Assembly: GCA_964645155.1 (NCBI GenBank)
Contig: CAZYBG010000043.1
Coordinates: 1 to 23,651, forward strand
DNA: 23,651 nucleotides
Direction: 5' to 3'
Origin: CAZYBG01 sp964645155
Lineage (GTDB): Bacteria > Pseudomonadota > Alphaproteobacteria > Rhodobacterales > Rhodobacteraceae
Shown here: one piece after another, positions 1 through 6,550 of the stretch
Layout: the number at the start of each line of letters is the position of its first letter
Numbering within the stretch: the first letter of the stretch is position 1
Position numbers and translations under genes: made by a program
The notes under the pieces: model-generated
Seen by the model: only the letters and a program-made list of their open reading frames with translations
Told to the model about the DNA's origin: nothing
The model's database searches: none

Positions 1-851
1 GCCTGGGGTCCATGTTGGCCTGCACCTTGAAGACGAAGCCCGCGACCTTCTCCTCCTCGGGGGCGATCTGGCGCGGCTCGGCGCGCTGCGGCTGCGGCGG
101 CGGGCCGTAGCCGCCGATCCCGCCCATCAGCTCCTTCACGCCGAACGAGTTGATCGCCGAGCCGAACCAGATCGGCGTCATGTGGCCTTCAAGAAAGCTC
201 TGCCGGTCGAAGGCGGGAAGCAGCGCGCGCGCCATCTCCACCTCCTCGCGCAGCTTCGCCAGCAGGGCGGGGGGCACGTGCTCGGCCAGCTTCGGGTCGT
301 CGAGACCGTCGATCCTGATCGACTCGGCGACGCGGTTGCGGTCCGCCCGGTCCATCAGATCGAGCCGGTCGTTCAGGATGTCGTAGCAGCCGAGGAAGTC
401 GCGACCCATGCCGATCGGCCACGAGGCCGGCGTCACGTCGATCGCCAGGTTCTCCTGGATCTCGTCGATGATCTCGAACGTNNNNNNNNNNGGGATATCA
501 GGGCGGGTGGTAGCATGGGGGGCAGGGGATAAGTCATCGGTAGGTGTCCTCGGAAAAGTCGCTGTGGCCTGGCGTGTCGACGAGGTTGAAGCGCCAGCCG
601 CCAAAGTCGAACGACATCGCCGAGGCCGAGACCGAGATCCCGCGCTCCTTCTCCATCTGCATGAAGTCCGACCGGGTGCGCCGCGCCTCGCCCTTGGCGC
701 GCACCTGGCCGGCCATCTGGATCGCCCCGCCGAACAGGAGGAACTTCTCGGTCAGCGTCGTCTTGCCCGCGTCGGGGTGCGAGATGATGGCGAAGGTGCG
801 CCTGCGGGCGATCTCGGGCGGCAGGATGGGGCGGTTCATGGTGTCGGGCAT
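1..851 (-). CDS. prfC: Peptide chain release factor 3 (RF3), partial and interrupted by an assembly gap
   Basis: RF3 is the translational GTPase that recycles RF1/RF2 from the ribosome after termination. The N-terminal part (851 down to about 538) has the RF3 P-loop SHPDAGKTT (residues 24-32), the switch region MEKERGIS and the G3 motif DTPGH followed by SDFSEDTYR. Positions 481-1 continue the protein in another frame with RF3-like blocks (PIGMGRDFLG, SFLEGHMTPIWFGSA, AGFVFKVQANMDP) and run off the window, so the C-terminal third is missing. Compared with E. coli RF3 about 50 residues are absent between the halves, including the G4 motif NKLD. Right after EDTYR the frame meets a TGA at 534-536, and about 45 bases next to the N run do not look like RF3. 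The gap, not mutation, is the likeliest cause of the break. ATG at 851 is chosen; ATG at 839 is possible. No strong ribosome binding site precedes either. Confidence 0.9.
482..491. other. Assembly gap of 10 Ns inside prfC
   Basis: Ten consecutive N bases. The size looks nominal: comparison with the RF3 family suggests about 150 bp of coding sequence is missing, and the reading frame differs on the two sides. Positions 492 to about 537 do not encode RF3 and may be contig-end artefact or the edge of an inserted element. Confidence 0.97.
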
Positions 852-962
852 GGCGGGCGATATAGCGTTGGGCCGGTTTCCGCGCAATCCGCGCGCGGCG
901 CTTCCGCGACTCGGCCGGCCGTGGCATGATGCGAACATTGCGTGAACATCAGGGAGGACGCC

Positions 963-1334
963 ATGACGCTCGACGAAGTCGCGAAGGAACTTGTTGCCGG
1001 CTGCCGCGAGAACCGGACGAGGGAGAACCTCGACCGCCTCTATGCCCCCGATGCCGTCTCGGTCGAGGCGATGGACATGGGATCGGGGCGCGAGTCGCAG
1101 GGCCTCGACGCGATCAAGGGCAAGCATGACTGGTGGGAGAACACGATGGAGTTCCTCGGCGGCGACGTGGAGGGGCCGTTCGCGTTCCCGCCCGACCGCT
1201 TCGCCGTCTACTTCACGATGAAGACCCGCAACAAGGAAACCGGCGAGACCGGCGAAGGCAAGGAGGTCGGCGTCTATGAGGTGAAGGACGGCCGGATCAT
1301 CCGCGAGGAGTTCTATTACAGCACCGGCGTGTGA
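963..1334 (+). CDS. SnoaL-like / NTF2-fold protein
   Basis: A 123-residue soluble protein. An N-terminal helix (VAKELVAGCRENRTRENLDRLYAPDA) is followed by strands and a C-terminal block (YEVKDGRIIREEFYYS), the usual layout of the SnoaL-like branch of the NTF2 fold. Family members are small cone-shaped cyclases, isomerases or binding proteins; nothing here identifies a substrate. The ATG at 963 is preferred over an upstream GTG at 942 because AGGGAGG (951-957) lies 5 bases before it. It is transcribed away from prfC across a 111-bp divergent gap and converges on the Hint-domain gene. There is no signal peptide or membrane segment. The fold is fairly sure, the function unknown. Confidence 0.8.
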   Translation: MTLDEVAKELVAGCRENRTRENLDRLYAPDAVSVEAMDMGSGRESQGLDAIKGKHDWWENTMEFLGGDVEGPFAFPPDRFAVYFTMKTRNKETGETGEGKEVGVYEVKDGRIIREEFYYSTGV

Positions 1335-1335
1335 G

Positions 1336-1350
1336 GGCCGGGCGCCGGCC
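1336..1350. terminator. Hairpin between convergent genes
   Basis: GGCCGG (1336-1341) pairs with CCGGCC (1345-1350) across a 3-base loop, immediately after the SnoaL-like stop and just before the end of the opposing Hint gene. There is no T-run, so intrinsic termination is only plausible; such GC palindromes also occur by chance in DNA this GC-rich. Confidence 0.3.
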
Positions 1351-1356
1351 GCGGCC

Positions 1357-2367
1357 TCAGCCGGGGCCGGGCTGCCGGAGAAGCCAGCCATGCGCCGCCT
1401 TGAGCGCGCCGCTCGCCGCTTCGGCGGCGGGCACCGGTGCCTGCGACAGTCCCGGCAGCTTCTCGGCCAGCGCGGCGCGGTCGTCCTCGGGCATCAGCGG
1501 GCGCGTCGCCTCGTTGACGAGAAGGCTCTCGGCCGGGATGCATTCGGCATAGATCACCTCGTGCCGGTCGAAGACGAGGCTCACGTAGTCGGCATGGCCG
1601 CCGCGCTGCAGCGTGACGCTCTGGCCGTCGACGAGGTCGCGGGCGCGCACCAGCGTCGCCGCGCTGTCGCTCAGCCGCCGCGGGCCGCGCTGATAGAGGA
1701 AAAGCCGCTGGTCCTGGCTGACCACGAGGTCGCCGGCATTGCTGAGGACGCCTTGCGGGATCACCACGGGCGCAAGATCGCCGGCGCGGCGCAGCGTCCG
1801 CCTGAGGACCAGGCGGAGCGGCTGCGGCCCGTTGTCCCGCGTGAGCACGAGGTCGCCGGGGTGAAGCAGTTCGGCCTGACGCTGGCGGCCATCGGCAAGC
1901 GTGATGCGGGTGCCGCGCAGGAAGCCCGCCGGCGCGCCGGTGGCAAGCGGCAGGCTTTCGGTATCGGCGGTCACCGCGATCAGCGTGTAGCCGACCCCCG
2001 GCTCGACCGGCGAGACCGGGACGAAGGCGCGCTCCGCCGGCGCCGATGACAGCGCCGGGCGAAGCAGGATCACGTCGACCAGCGCGCCGTCACCGGCCAT
2101 GAAGACGAGCCGCGCCTCGGGCGTATAGAGCGGCGTGGGCGTGCCGGCGGCGCAGGCACGGGCGGCATCGACCGCCGTTGCCGCGCCGGGCACGACCAGC
2201 GCATCGAACGTGGCGGCACGGGGCTCCAGGGCGTAGACATCGCCGAGGCACAGATCCTCGCGCCTGCCCAGCGCCTCGCCGGCGCCGGCGCCCAGCGTGA
2301 CAACAAAGGCCGCCGCACGAACTGCGTGACAGCGGACCGTCGCGACGGCTGACGCGTTGACCTTCAT
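1357..2367 (-). CDS. Hint_2 domain protein lacking canonical autoprocessing residues
   Basis: A 336-residue protein. The first ~145 residues are a variable N-terminal region; from residue 148 there is a Hint (Hedgehog/intein) block: GFLRGTRITLADG, LLHPGDLVLTRDNGPQPLRLV, GDLVVSQDQRLFLYQ, and a C-terminal block with YAECIPAESLLVN. Hint_2 proteins are common in Rhodobacteraceae, often linked to secreted RTX-type proteins, but their role is unclear. Here the position normally held by the nucleophilic Cys of the CFxxGT motif is Gly148, and the usual PxHR-type motif reads QDQR, so self-cleavage by the standard route looks unlikely. ATG at 2367 is chosen because AGGGGAC lies just before it. No signal peptide is evident. 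It is a single gene between convergent and divergent neighbours. Confidence 0.8.
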   Translation of the reverse strand: MKVNASAVATVRCHAVRAAAFVVTLGAGAGEALGRREDLCLGDVYALEPRAATFDALVVPGAATAVDAARACAAGTPTPLYTPEARLVFMAGDGALVDVILLRPALSSAPAERAFVPVSPVEPGVGYTLIAVTADTESLPLATGAPAGFLRGTRITLADGRQRQAELLHPGDLVLTRDNGPQPLRLVLRRTLRRAGDLAPVVIPQGVLSNAGDLVVSQDQRLFLYQRGPRRLSDSAATLVRARDLVDGQSVTLQRGGHADYVSLVFDRHEVIYAECIPAESLLVNEATRPLMPEDDRAALAEKLPGLSQAPVPAAEAASGALKAAHGWLLRQPGPG

Positions 2368-2564
2368 GATGTCCCCTACTACCCCAGAACTTACCATATC
2401 GTGGACCGCACCAGAACGGCCCGGGGCGTCATCGGGGAACTTATCGGCGGCATCGTGGCGGCGGCACTTGGCTTTTTCGGCCGTTTCTGGCGCAAATGTG
2501 GCCCGGGACCGCCGGACCGCCCGCCGCAGCACATCCGGCGAGGGCCGAGCACAGGAGATCGACA

Positions 2565-3344
2565 GTGGAACTGGGACTGAAGGGCAAGCGGGCGCTGGTG
2601 ACGGCGTCGTCGAAGGGCCTTGGGCGCGGCTGCGCCGAGGCGCTGGCGGCGGCGGGCGTCGATCTGGTGCTGAACGCGCGCGGCGCCGCGGCGCTTGAGG
2701 AGACGGCCGCGGCGATCCGCGCCGCGCATGGCGTGACGGTCACCGCCGTGGCCGCCGCCATCACCACCGAGGCGGGCCGCACCGAGGTTCTGGCCGCCGC
2801 GGGCGCGGTCGACATCCTCGTCACCAATGCCGGCGGCCCGCCCCCCGGCCTCTGGAGCGACTGGAGCCGCGACGATTTCATCCGCGCGCTCGACGCCAAC
2901 ATGCTGACGCCGATCGCGCTGATGCAGGCCTGCCTGCCGGGGATGATCGGGCGCCGCTGGGGCCGGGTCGTCAACATCACCTCGCAGTCGGTCAAGGCCC
3001 CGATCCCGGCGCTGGGGCTTTCGAACGCGGCGCGCACCGGGCTGACCGGCTTCGTCGCCGGCACCGCGCGGCAGGTCGCGCCGCACGGCGTCACGATCAA
3101 CAACCTGCTGCCCGGCATCCACGCGACCGACCGCGCCGTTAGCCTCGACGGCGGGGTCGCGAAGGCCGAGGGGATCAGCGTGGCCGACGCCCGGGCCCGG
3201 CGCGAGCAGACGATCCCCGCCCGCCGCTACGGCACGGCCGCGGAGTTCGGCGCGATGTGCGCCTTCCTCTGTTCGGCCCATGCCGGGTTCATCGTCGGCC
3301 AGAACATCCTGCTCGATGGCGGGGCGACGAACAGCACGCTGTGA
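2565..3344 (+). CDS. Atypical short-chain dehydrogenase/reductase (BKR-like)
   Basis: A 259-residue Rossmann-fold SDR. The nucleotide-binding loop is TASSKGLG (residues 13-20), NAG is at 88-90, the helix-4 Asn lies in ALDANM, and the active-site Ser is S140 (NITSQS). The catalytic YxxxK is absent: by spacing from S140, Tyr is Ser153 and Lys is Arg157 (GLSNAARTGL). This is a known divergent subgroup, similar to 3-oxoacyl-ACP reductases but with an imperfect catalytic tetrad, so oxidoreductase activity cannot be assumed. The GTG start at 2565 is chosen because AGGAG (2553-2557) is well placed and the protein then begins MELGLKGKRALVT, typical for SDRs. It lies 49 bp before the ABC ATPase on the same strand, so the two may be co-transcribed. 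Confidence 0.88.
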   Translation: MELGLKGKRALVTASSKGLGRGCAEALAAAGVDLVLNARGAAALEETAAAIRAAHGVTVTAVAAAITTEAGRTEVLAAAGAVDILVTNAGGPPPGLWSDWSRDDFIRALDANMLTPIALMQACLPGMIGRRWGRVVNITSQSVKAPIPALGLSNAARTGLTGFVAGTARQVAPHGVTINNLLPGIHATDRAVSLDGGVAKAEGISVADARARREQTIPARRYGTAAEFGAMCAFLCSAHAGFIVGQNILLDGGATNSTL

Positions 3345-3393
3345 CAGCCGCCTTGCGGCAGGGCGTCGCCGCTGCTAATCCGCAGGAAGCCCG

Positions 3394-4521
3394 ATGGTTT
3401 CACTCGGAAAACAGCCCGTGCCCGCAGGCACCGACAGCTCCGTGCCGCGGCTTCTGGCCGACGGCCTGACCCGCCGCTTCGGCGCGCGGACGGTGGTCGA
3501 CGATGTCTCGCTCTCGCTCCTGCCCGGGCAGGTGAGCTGCCTCCTCGGCCAGTCGGGCTGCGGCAAGTCGACGACGCTGCGCATCCTCGCGGGGGTCGAG
3601 CGGCAGGACCGCGGCCGGGTCACGGTCGAGGGGCAGGTGGTGTCCGAAGGCGCCCGGCACCTGCCGCCCGAGGCGCGCTCGATCGGCCTGATGTTCCAGG
3701 ATTTCGCGCTGTTCCCGCACCTCACGGTCGAGGACAACGTGGCCTTCGGCCTGAACGGGCCGAAGGCCGACCGGCGCCACCGCGCCGCCGCGCTTCTCGA
3801 ACGCGTCAGCCTCGCCGGGTTCGGCGGGAAGTATCCGCACGAGCTTTCGGGCGGCGAGCAGCAGCGCGTCGCGCTGGCCCGCGCCCTCGCCCCCCGGCCG
3901 CGCATCCTCTTGATGGACGAGCCGTTCTCGGGCCTCGACGAGCGGCTGCGCGACGGGATCCGCGACGCCACGCTCGACCTGCTGAAGGAGGAGGGGACGG
4001 CGGTCCTCCTCGTCACGCACGAGCCCGGCGAGGCGATGCGGATGGCCGACGAGATCCTGCTGATGCGGGGCGGCCGGATCGTCCAGCGCGGCGCGCCCTA
4101 CAACATCTACAACCGCCCCGTCGACCAGCGGGCGGCGGCCTTTTTCTCGGACGTCAACGTGATCGGCGGGCGGGTGCAGGGCGCGCTGACCGACACGCCG
4201 TTCGGCCAGTTCCTCGCCCCCGGCGTTCCGGACGGCGCCGAGGTCGACATCCTGATCCGGCCGCAGCATCTCAGGATCGACTTCGACCGCAACGGACGCG
4301 GCCCGAACCCGACGCCGGAGGAGGGCGTGCCGGCGCGCGGCGTCGTCGAGCGGGCGCGGTTCATGGGGCGCGAAAGCCTGGTGGAGTTCCGCATGGACTT
4401 TGACGGCTCGGTGCTGAAGGCGACTGTTCCGGCCGTGTTCCTGCCGAAGCCCGGCACCGCGATGTGGCTGACGATCCGGCGCGACCGCTGCTTCGTGTTC
4501 CCGCGGCGCGAGGGCGCGTAG
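3394..4521 (+). CDS. ABC transporter ATP-binding protein (FbpC/PotA-like, with TOBE region)
   Basis: A 375-residue importer-type ATPase. Walker A is LGQSGCGKST (51-60), the Q-loop Gln is Q102 (LMFQDFALFPH), the signature is LSGGEQQ (151-157), Walker B is ILLMDEP (171-177) followed by the D-loop SGLDE, and the H-loop His is H209 (VTHEP). The C-terminal ~130 residues (DILIRPQHLRI onwards) are a TOBE-like regulatory region. It resembles ATPases for ferric iron, spermidine/putrescine or related solutes; the substrate cannot be told. No permease or binding protein lies nearby, so it must work with a transporter encoded elsewhere or have another role. ATG at 3394 follows AGGAAG (3384-3389). It sits 49 bp after the SDR gene. 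Confidence 0.9.
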   Translation: MVSLGKQPVPAGTDSSVPRLLADGLTRRFGARTVVDDVSLSLLPGQVSCLLGQSGCGKSTTLRILAGVERQDRGRVTVEGQVVSEGARHLPPEARSIGLMFQDFALFPHLTVEDNVAFGLNGPKADRRHRAAALLERVSLAGFGGKYPHELSGGEQQRVALARALAPRPRILLMDEPFSGLDERLRDGIRDATLDLLKEEGTAVLLVTHEPGEAMRMADEILLMRGGRIVQRGAPYNIYNRPVDQRAAAFFSDVNVIGGRVQGALTDTPFGQFLAPGVPDGAEVDILIRPQHLRIDFDRNGRGPNPTPEEGVPARGVVERARFMGRESLVEFRMDFDGSVLKATVPAVFLPKPGTAMWLTIRRDRCFVFPRREGA

Positions 4522-4574
4522 CCGGGCCCGCCCGGCGGCAGCGGTCCGGTGCCCGCGCGGGCGGGCGCGCCGGC

Positions 4575-4898
4575 CTAGCGGTCGGACCAGAGCAGCGCCT
4601 CGTGCCGCATCTCGATCGACGCGGCGTCGATCATCGACAGGAATGGCGCCGCGACCGGGTCGGCGGTCAGCGCGGCGGCCGCGGCGCCGGCCGCGCCGTG
4701 GTCGGCCCAGCCGACCCAGTCGGTCCAGCGCCCGTCCGGGCCGAGTGACAGCCGGCGCGCGAGGTAGCCGGGCGTGCGCTCCAGAAAGGCCGCGGTCGCG
4801 CGCGCGGCGGCGAGGAACCGCGGGGTGTCGGCCCCCGGCGCGAGCCGGAAAGTGACGATCTCGGCCACGGGATGGCCGGCGGCAGGGGTATCAGGCAT
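4575..4898 (-). CDS. Small ABM-like (dimeric alpha-beta barrel) protein
   Basis: A 107-residue protein with the layout of antibiotic-biosynthesis-monooxygenase-like barrels: a first strand EIVTFRLAPGAD, a helix (FLAAARATAAFLERTPGY), strands RRLSLGPDGRWTDWVGWAD, a second helix and a last strand IEMRHEALLW. Members act as cofactor-free monooxygenases, haem-degrading enzymes or stress proteins; no substrate can be assigned. ATG at 4898 follows GGGAGA. The upstream gap of about 90 bp to the BLUF gene, on the same strand, contains a strong dyad (4942-4965) that could control it. It converges on the ABC ATPase gene. Confidence 0.65.
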   Translation of the reverse strand: MPDTPAAGHPVAEIVTFRLAPGADTPRFLAAARATAAFLERTPGYLARRLSLGPDGRWTDWVGWADHGAAGAAAAALTADPVAAPFLSMIDAASIEMRHEALLWSDR

Positions 4899-4941
4899 CT
4901 CGGTCTCCCGTCATGAGGTGCGATGAACCGATAGCGACCCC

Positions 4942-4965
4942 CTGCTGACAGCATGCCGTCAGCAG
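4942..4965. promoter_or_regulatory. Perfect 8-bp-arm inverted repeat upstream of the ABM-like gene
   Basis: CTGCTGAC (4942-4949) and GTCAGCAG (4958-4965) are perfect inverted repeats with an 8-base centre that itself contains GCATGC. It lies between the end of the BLUF gene and the start of the ABM-like gene, both on the minus strand, 44 bp from the latter's ATG. It could be a repressor operator or a transcript-end hairpin for the BLUF gene. Confidence 0.45.
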
Positions 4966-4987
4966 GCTTGCGAGACGCGCGCGCGGG

Positions 4988-5494
4988 TCAGCCGCCGCCG
5001 AGCGTCCGGGGGTACTTTTCCCGCGCGATCGCGGCCAGCATCCCGACCAGCGCCGCCGCGTCGGCATCGGGCCAGTCATGGCTGGTGCGCCAGAGCGGGC
5101 CCTCCTTCGCCGCCGCGGCCTCGCGGTCGGCGTCGAAAAGCCCGAATGGCAGGCCGGGCATCCGCCGGGCCGAGGCGGTGCCGCGCACCGTCCAGGCGAC
5201 GATGTGCCGCCGGTCGGCCGCGATCCGGTCCCAGAGCGCGGTCACCGCCGCCTCCGGGCCTTCCAGATAGTGCAGGTAGGCATAGCCGGAATAGAGCAGG
5301 AGCCCGCTGATGCCGGCCGCGGCATTGTGGCGCTCGGCCTCGCGCGCGATGTCGAGGATGGTCGCCGGCCAGGGCAAGCCTGCCGGCAGGCTGCGGTAGA
5401 CGATCCAGTGATTTTGCACTCGTACCACGCTGTCCCGGGCGCCGGCATTTATCCCGCGGCGCTTGAAGTGACTGATAGGCGTGACCTGACCCAC
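4988..5494 (-). CDS. BLUF-domain protein with non-canonical chromophore residues
   Basis: Up to 168 residues; residues ~29-125 match the BLUF (blue-light sensing using FAD) fold, including the WIVYRS first strand, HNAAAGISGLLLYSG and the LEGPEAAVTALWDRIAADRRH block. The flavin-contacting Tyr (Y33) and Asn (N57) are present. The Gln needed for the photocycle (FxQxLEG in canonical proteins) is His75 (YLHYLEG), and the conserved Met near the end of the domain is Phe117. About 45 residues follow the core; there is no fused output domain, so this is a short, stand-alone BLUF. The GTG at 5494 has no convincing ribosome binding site. GTGs at 5428 and 5419 would start the protein closer to the first strand, as is usual, so the N-terminus is uncertain. 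It is transcribed away from tatA. Confidence 0.82.
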   Translation of the reverse strand: MGQVTPISHFKRRGINAGARDSVVRVQNHWIVYRSLPAGLPWPATILDIAREAERHNAAAGISGLLLYSGYAYLHYLEGPEAAVTALWDRIAADRRHIVAWTVRGTASARRMPGLPFGLFDADREAAAAKEGPLWRTSHDWPDADAAALVGMLAAIAREKYPRTLGGG

Positions 5495-5525
5495 GCGTAA
5501 GCTGGCTTTTCGGACTAGGCCGGAA

Positions 5526-5538
5526 CGGCAGTCTGCCG
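5526..5538. promoter_or_regulatory. 13-bp palindrome in the BLUF/tatA divergent region
   Basis: CGGCAG-T-CTGCCG is a perfect palindrome around one base, in the gap between the divergent BLUF and tat genes. The single-base centre suits a protein-binding dyad better than an RNA hairpin. The plus strand continues with ATTTTT, but no plus-strand gene ends here, so a terminator is unlikely. Confidence 0.25.
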
Positions 5539-5571
5539 CGATTTTTCGACGCGCAGCCGCGGAAAGGGGCT

Positions 5572-5599
5572 TTGATCCGGGCCTGCAAGGCCATAGATG
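5572..5599 (+). promoter_or_regulatory. Possible promoter of the tat operon
   Basis: TTGATC (5572-5577) and TAGATG (5594-5599) are 16 bases apart and lie 52 bp upstream of the tatA start. Agreement with the housekeeping consensus is partial (4 of 6 and about 3 of 6), so this is only the best-looking candidate in the gap. Confidence 0.25.
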
Positions 5600-5650
5600 T
5601 AGGCAACGTCGAGACGGGCCGCCCGGCTGCGGCCCCCGAGGGAGACCACT

Positions 5651-5863
5651 ATGCTGAACAACATCGGCCTGCCCGGCCTTCTCCTGATCGCGGTCGTCGT
5701 GCTGGTGCTTTTCGGGCGCGGCAAGATCTCGTCGCTGATGGGCGAGATCGGCAAGGGCATCACCGCGTTCAAGAAGGGCGTGAAGGACAGCACCGAGGAG
5801 ATCGAGAGTGCCTCGGCGCAGAGCGCGCGCGACGTGACGCCCGCCGAGAAGGACAAGGCCTGA
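5651..5863 (+). CDS. tatA: Sec-independent translocase subunit TatA
   Basis: TatA forms the variable-size pore through which the twin-arginine pathway exports folded proteins. The 70-residue product has the expected parts: a single N-terminal membrane helix (GLPGLLLIAVVVLVLFG, residues 6-22), the FG hinge, the amphipathic helix (KISSLMGEIGKGITAFKKGVKD) and a short acidic/polar tail. ATG at 5651 follows GGAGACC. It is the first gene of tatABC; tatB begins 45 bp later on the same strand. Confidence 0.95.
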   Translation: MLNNIGLPGLLLIAVVVLVLFGRGKISSLMGEIGKGITAFKKGVKDSTEEIESASAQSARDVTPAEKDKA

Positions 5864-5908
5864 CGGCGATCCGCGCCCGCGCGGCGCGGCGGGGGGCGTG
5901 ACTGACCC

Positions 5909-6550
5909 ATGTTCGACATCGGCTGGACCGAGCTTCTTCTGATCGGGATCGTGGCACTCATCGTCGTGGGGCCGAAGGATCTGCCACGCATGTTCGCCGC
6001 CCTCGGCCGCTTCACCGCCAAGGCGCGCGCAATGGGGCGCGAGTTCCAGCGCGCCATGGATGACGCCGCGCGCGAGAGCGGCGTGCGCGAGGCCTCGGCC
6101 GAGATGAAGGCGATGGTCTCGAAGAAGGGCCTCGGGATCGACAAGCTGGAAAGCGCCGCCCGCAAGTTCGAGAGCTGGGATCCGATGAAGCCCGAGCGCA
6201 AGGCCCCGCCGACCGTTGCGGCGCCCGGATCGGAAACCGCGAAGCTCGCCGAAAGGCGGGCGGCCGATGCCGAGGCCCGGCGCGCCGCCGCCGTGCCCCC
6301 GCCGGATGCCGCCGCCAAGCCGACTGCGGGCGCCAAGACGGCCGCCCCCGGGCGGAAGGCGGCATCGAGGCCGGCCAAGGCCGCCCCGCAGGCGGCCGCG
6401 ACAACGACGGCCGCGCCGAAGGCCGCTGCCCCGAAGGCCGCCGCGACGAAGGTCGCCGCCCCGAAGCCGGCCGCGGCGAAGCCTGCGGCCAACCCGCCGA
6501 AGGCGCCCCGGCCAGCCCGGAAGGCCGGGCCCGGGGCTGACGGCACATGA
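5909..6550 (+). CDS. tatB: Sec-independent translocase subunit TatB, with a long Ala/Pro/Lys tail
   Basis: TatB forms the twin-arginine signal receptor with TatC. The N-terminus MFDIGWTELLLIGIVALIVVG is the canonical TatB membrane helix with the conserved Glu (E8), followed by GPKDLPRMFAALGRFTAKAR, the amphipathic helix. From about residue 95 onwards the protein becomes low-complexity, with repeats of the type PKAAA/AAPKA, giving 213 residues, longer than many TatB proteins. Such tails vary widely and are tolerated. The start follows a G-rich site. Its TGA overlaps the tatC start as ATGA (6547-6550), showing translational coupling. Confidence 0.93.
   Translation: MFDIGWTELLLIGIVALIVVGPKDLPRMFAALGRFTAKARAMGREFQRAMDDAARESGVREASAEMKAMVSKKGLGIDKLESAARKFESWDPMKPERKAPPTVAAPGSETAKLAERRAADAEARRAAAVPPPDAAAKPTAGAKTAAPGRKAASRPAKAAPQAAATTTAAPKAAAPKAAATKVAAPKPAAAKPAANPPKAPRPARKAGPGADGT

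Noticed and set aside
4551..4562. GCCCGCGCGGGC palindrome between the ABC ATPase and ABM-like genes as a terminator
   Set aside because: It is self-complementary without a loop and built from simple GC alternation, common by chance here.
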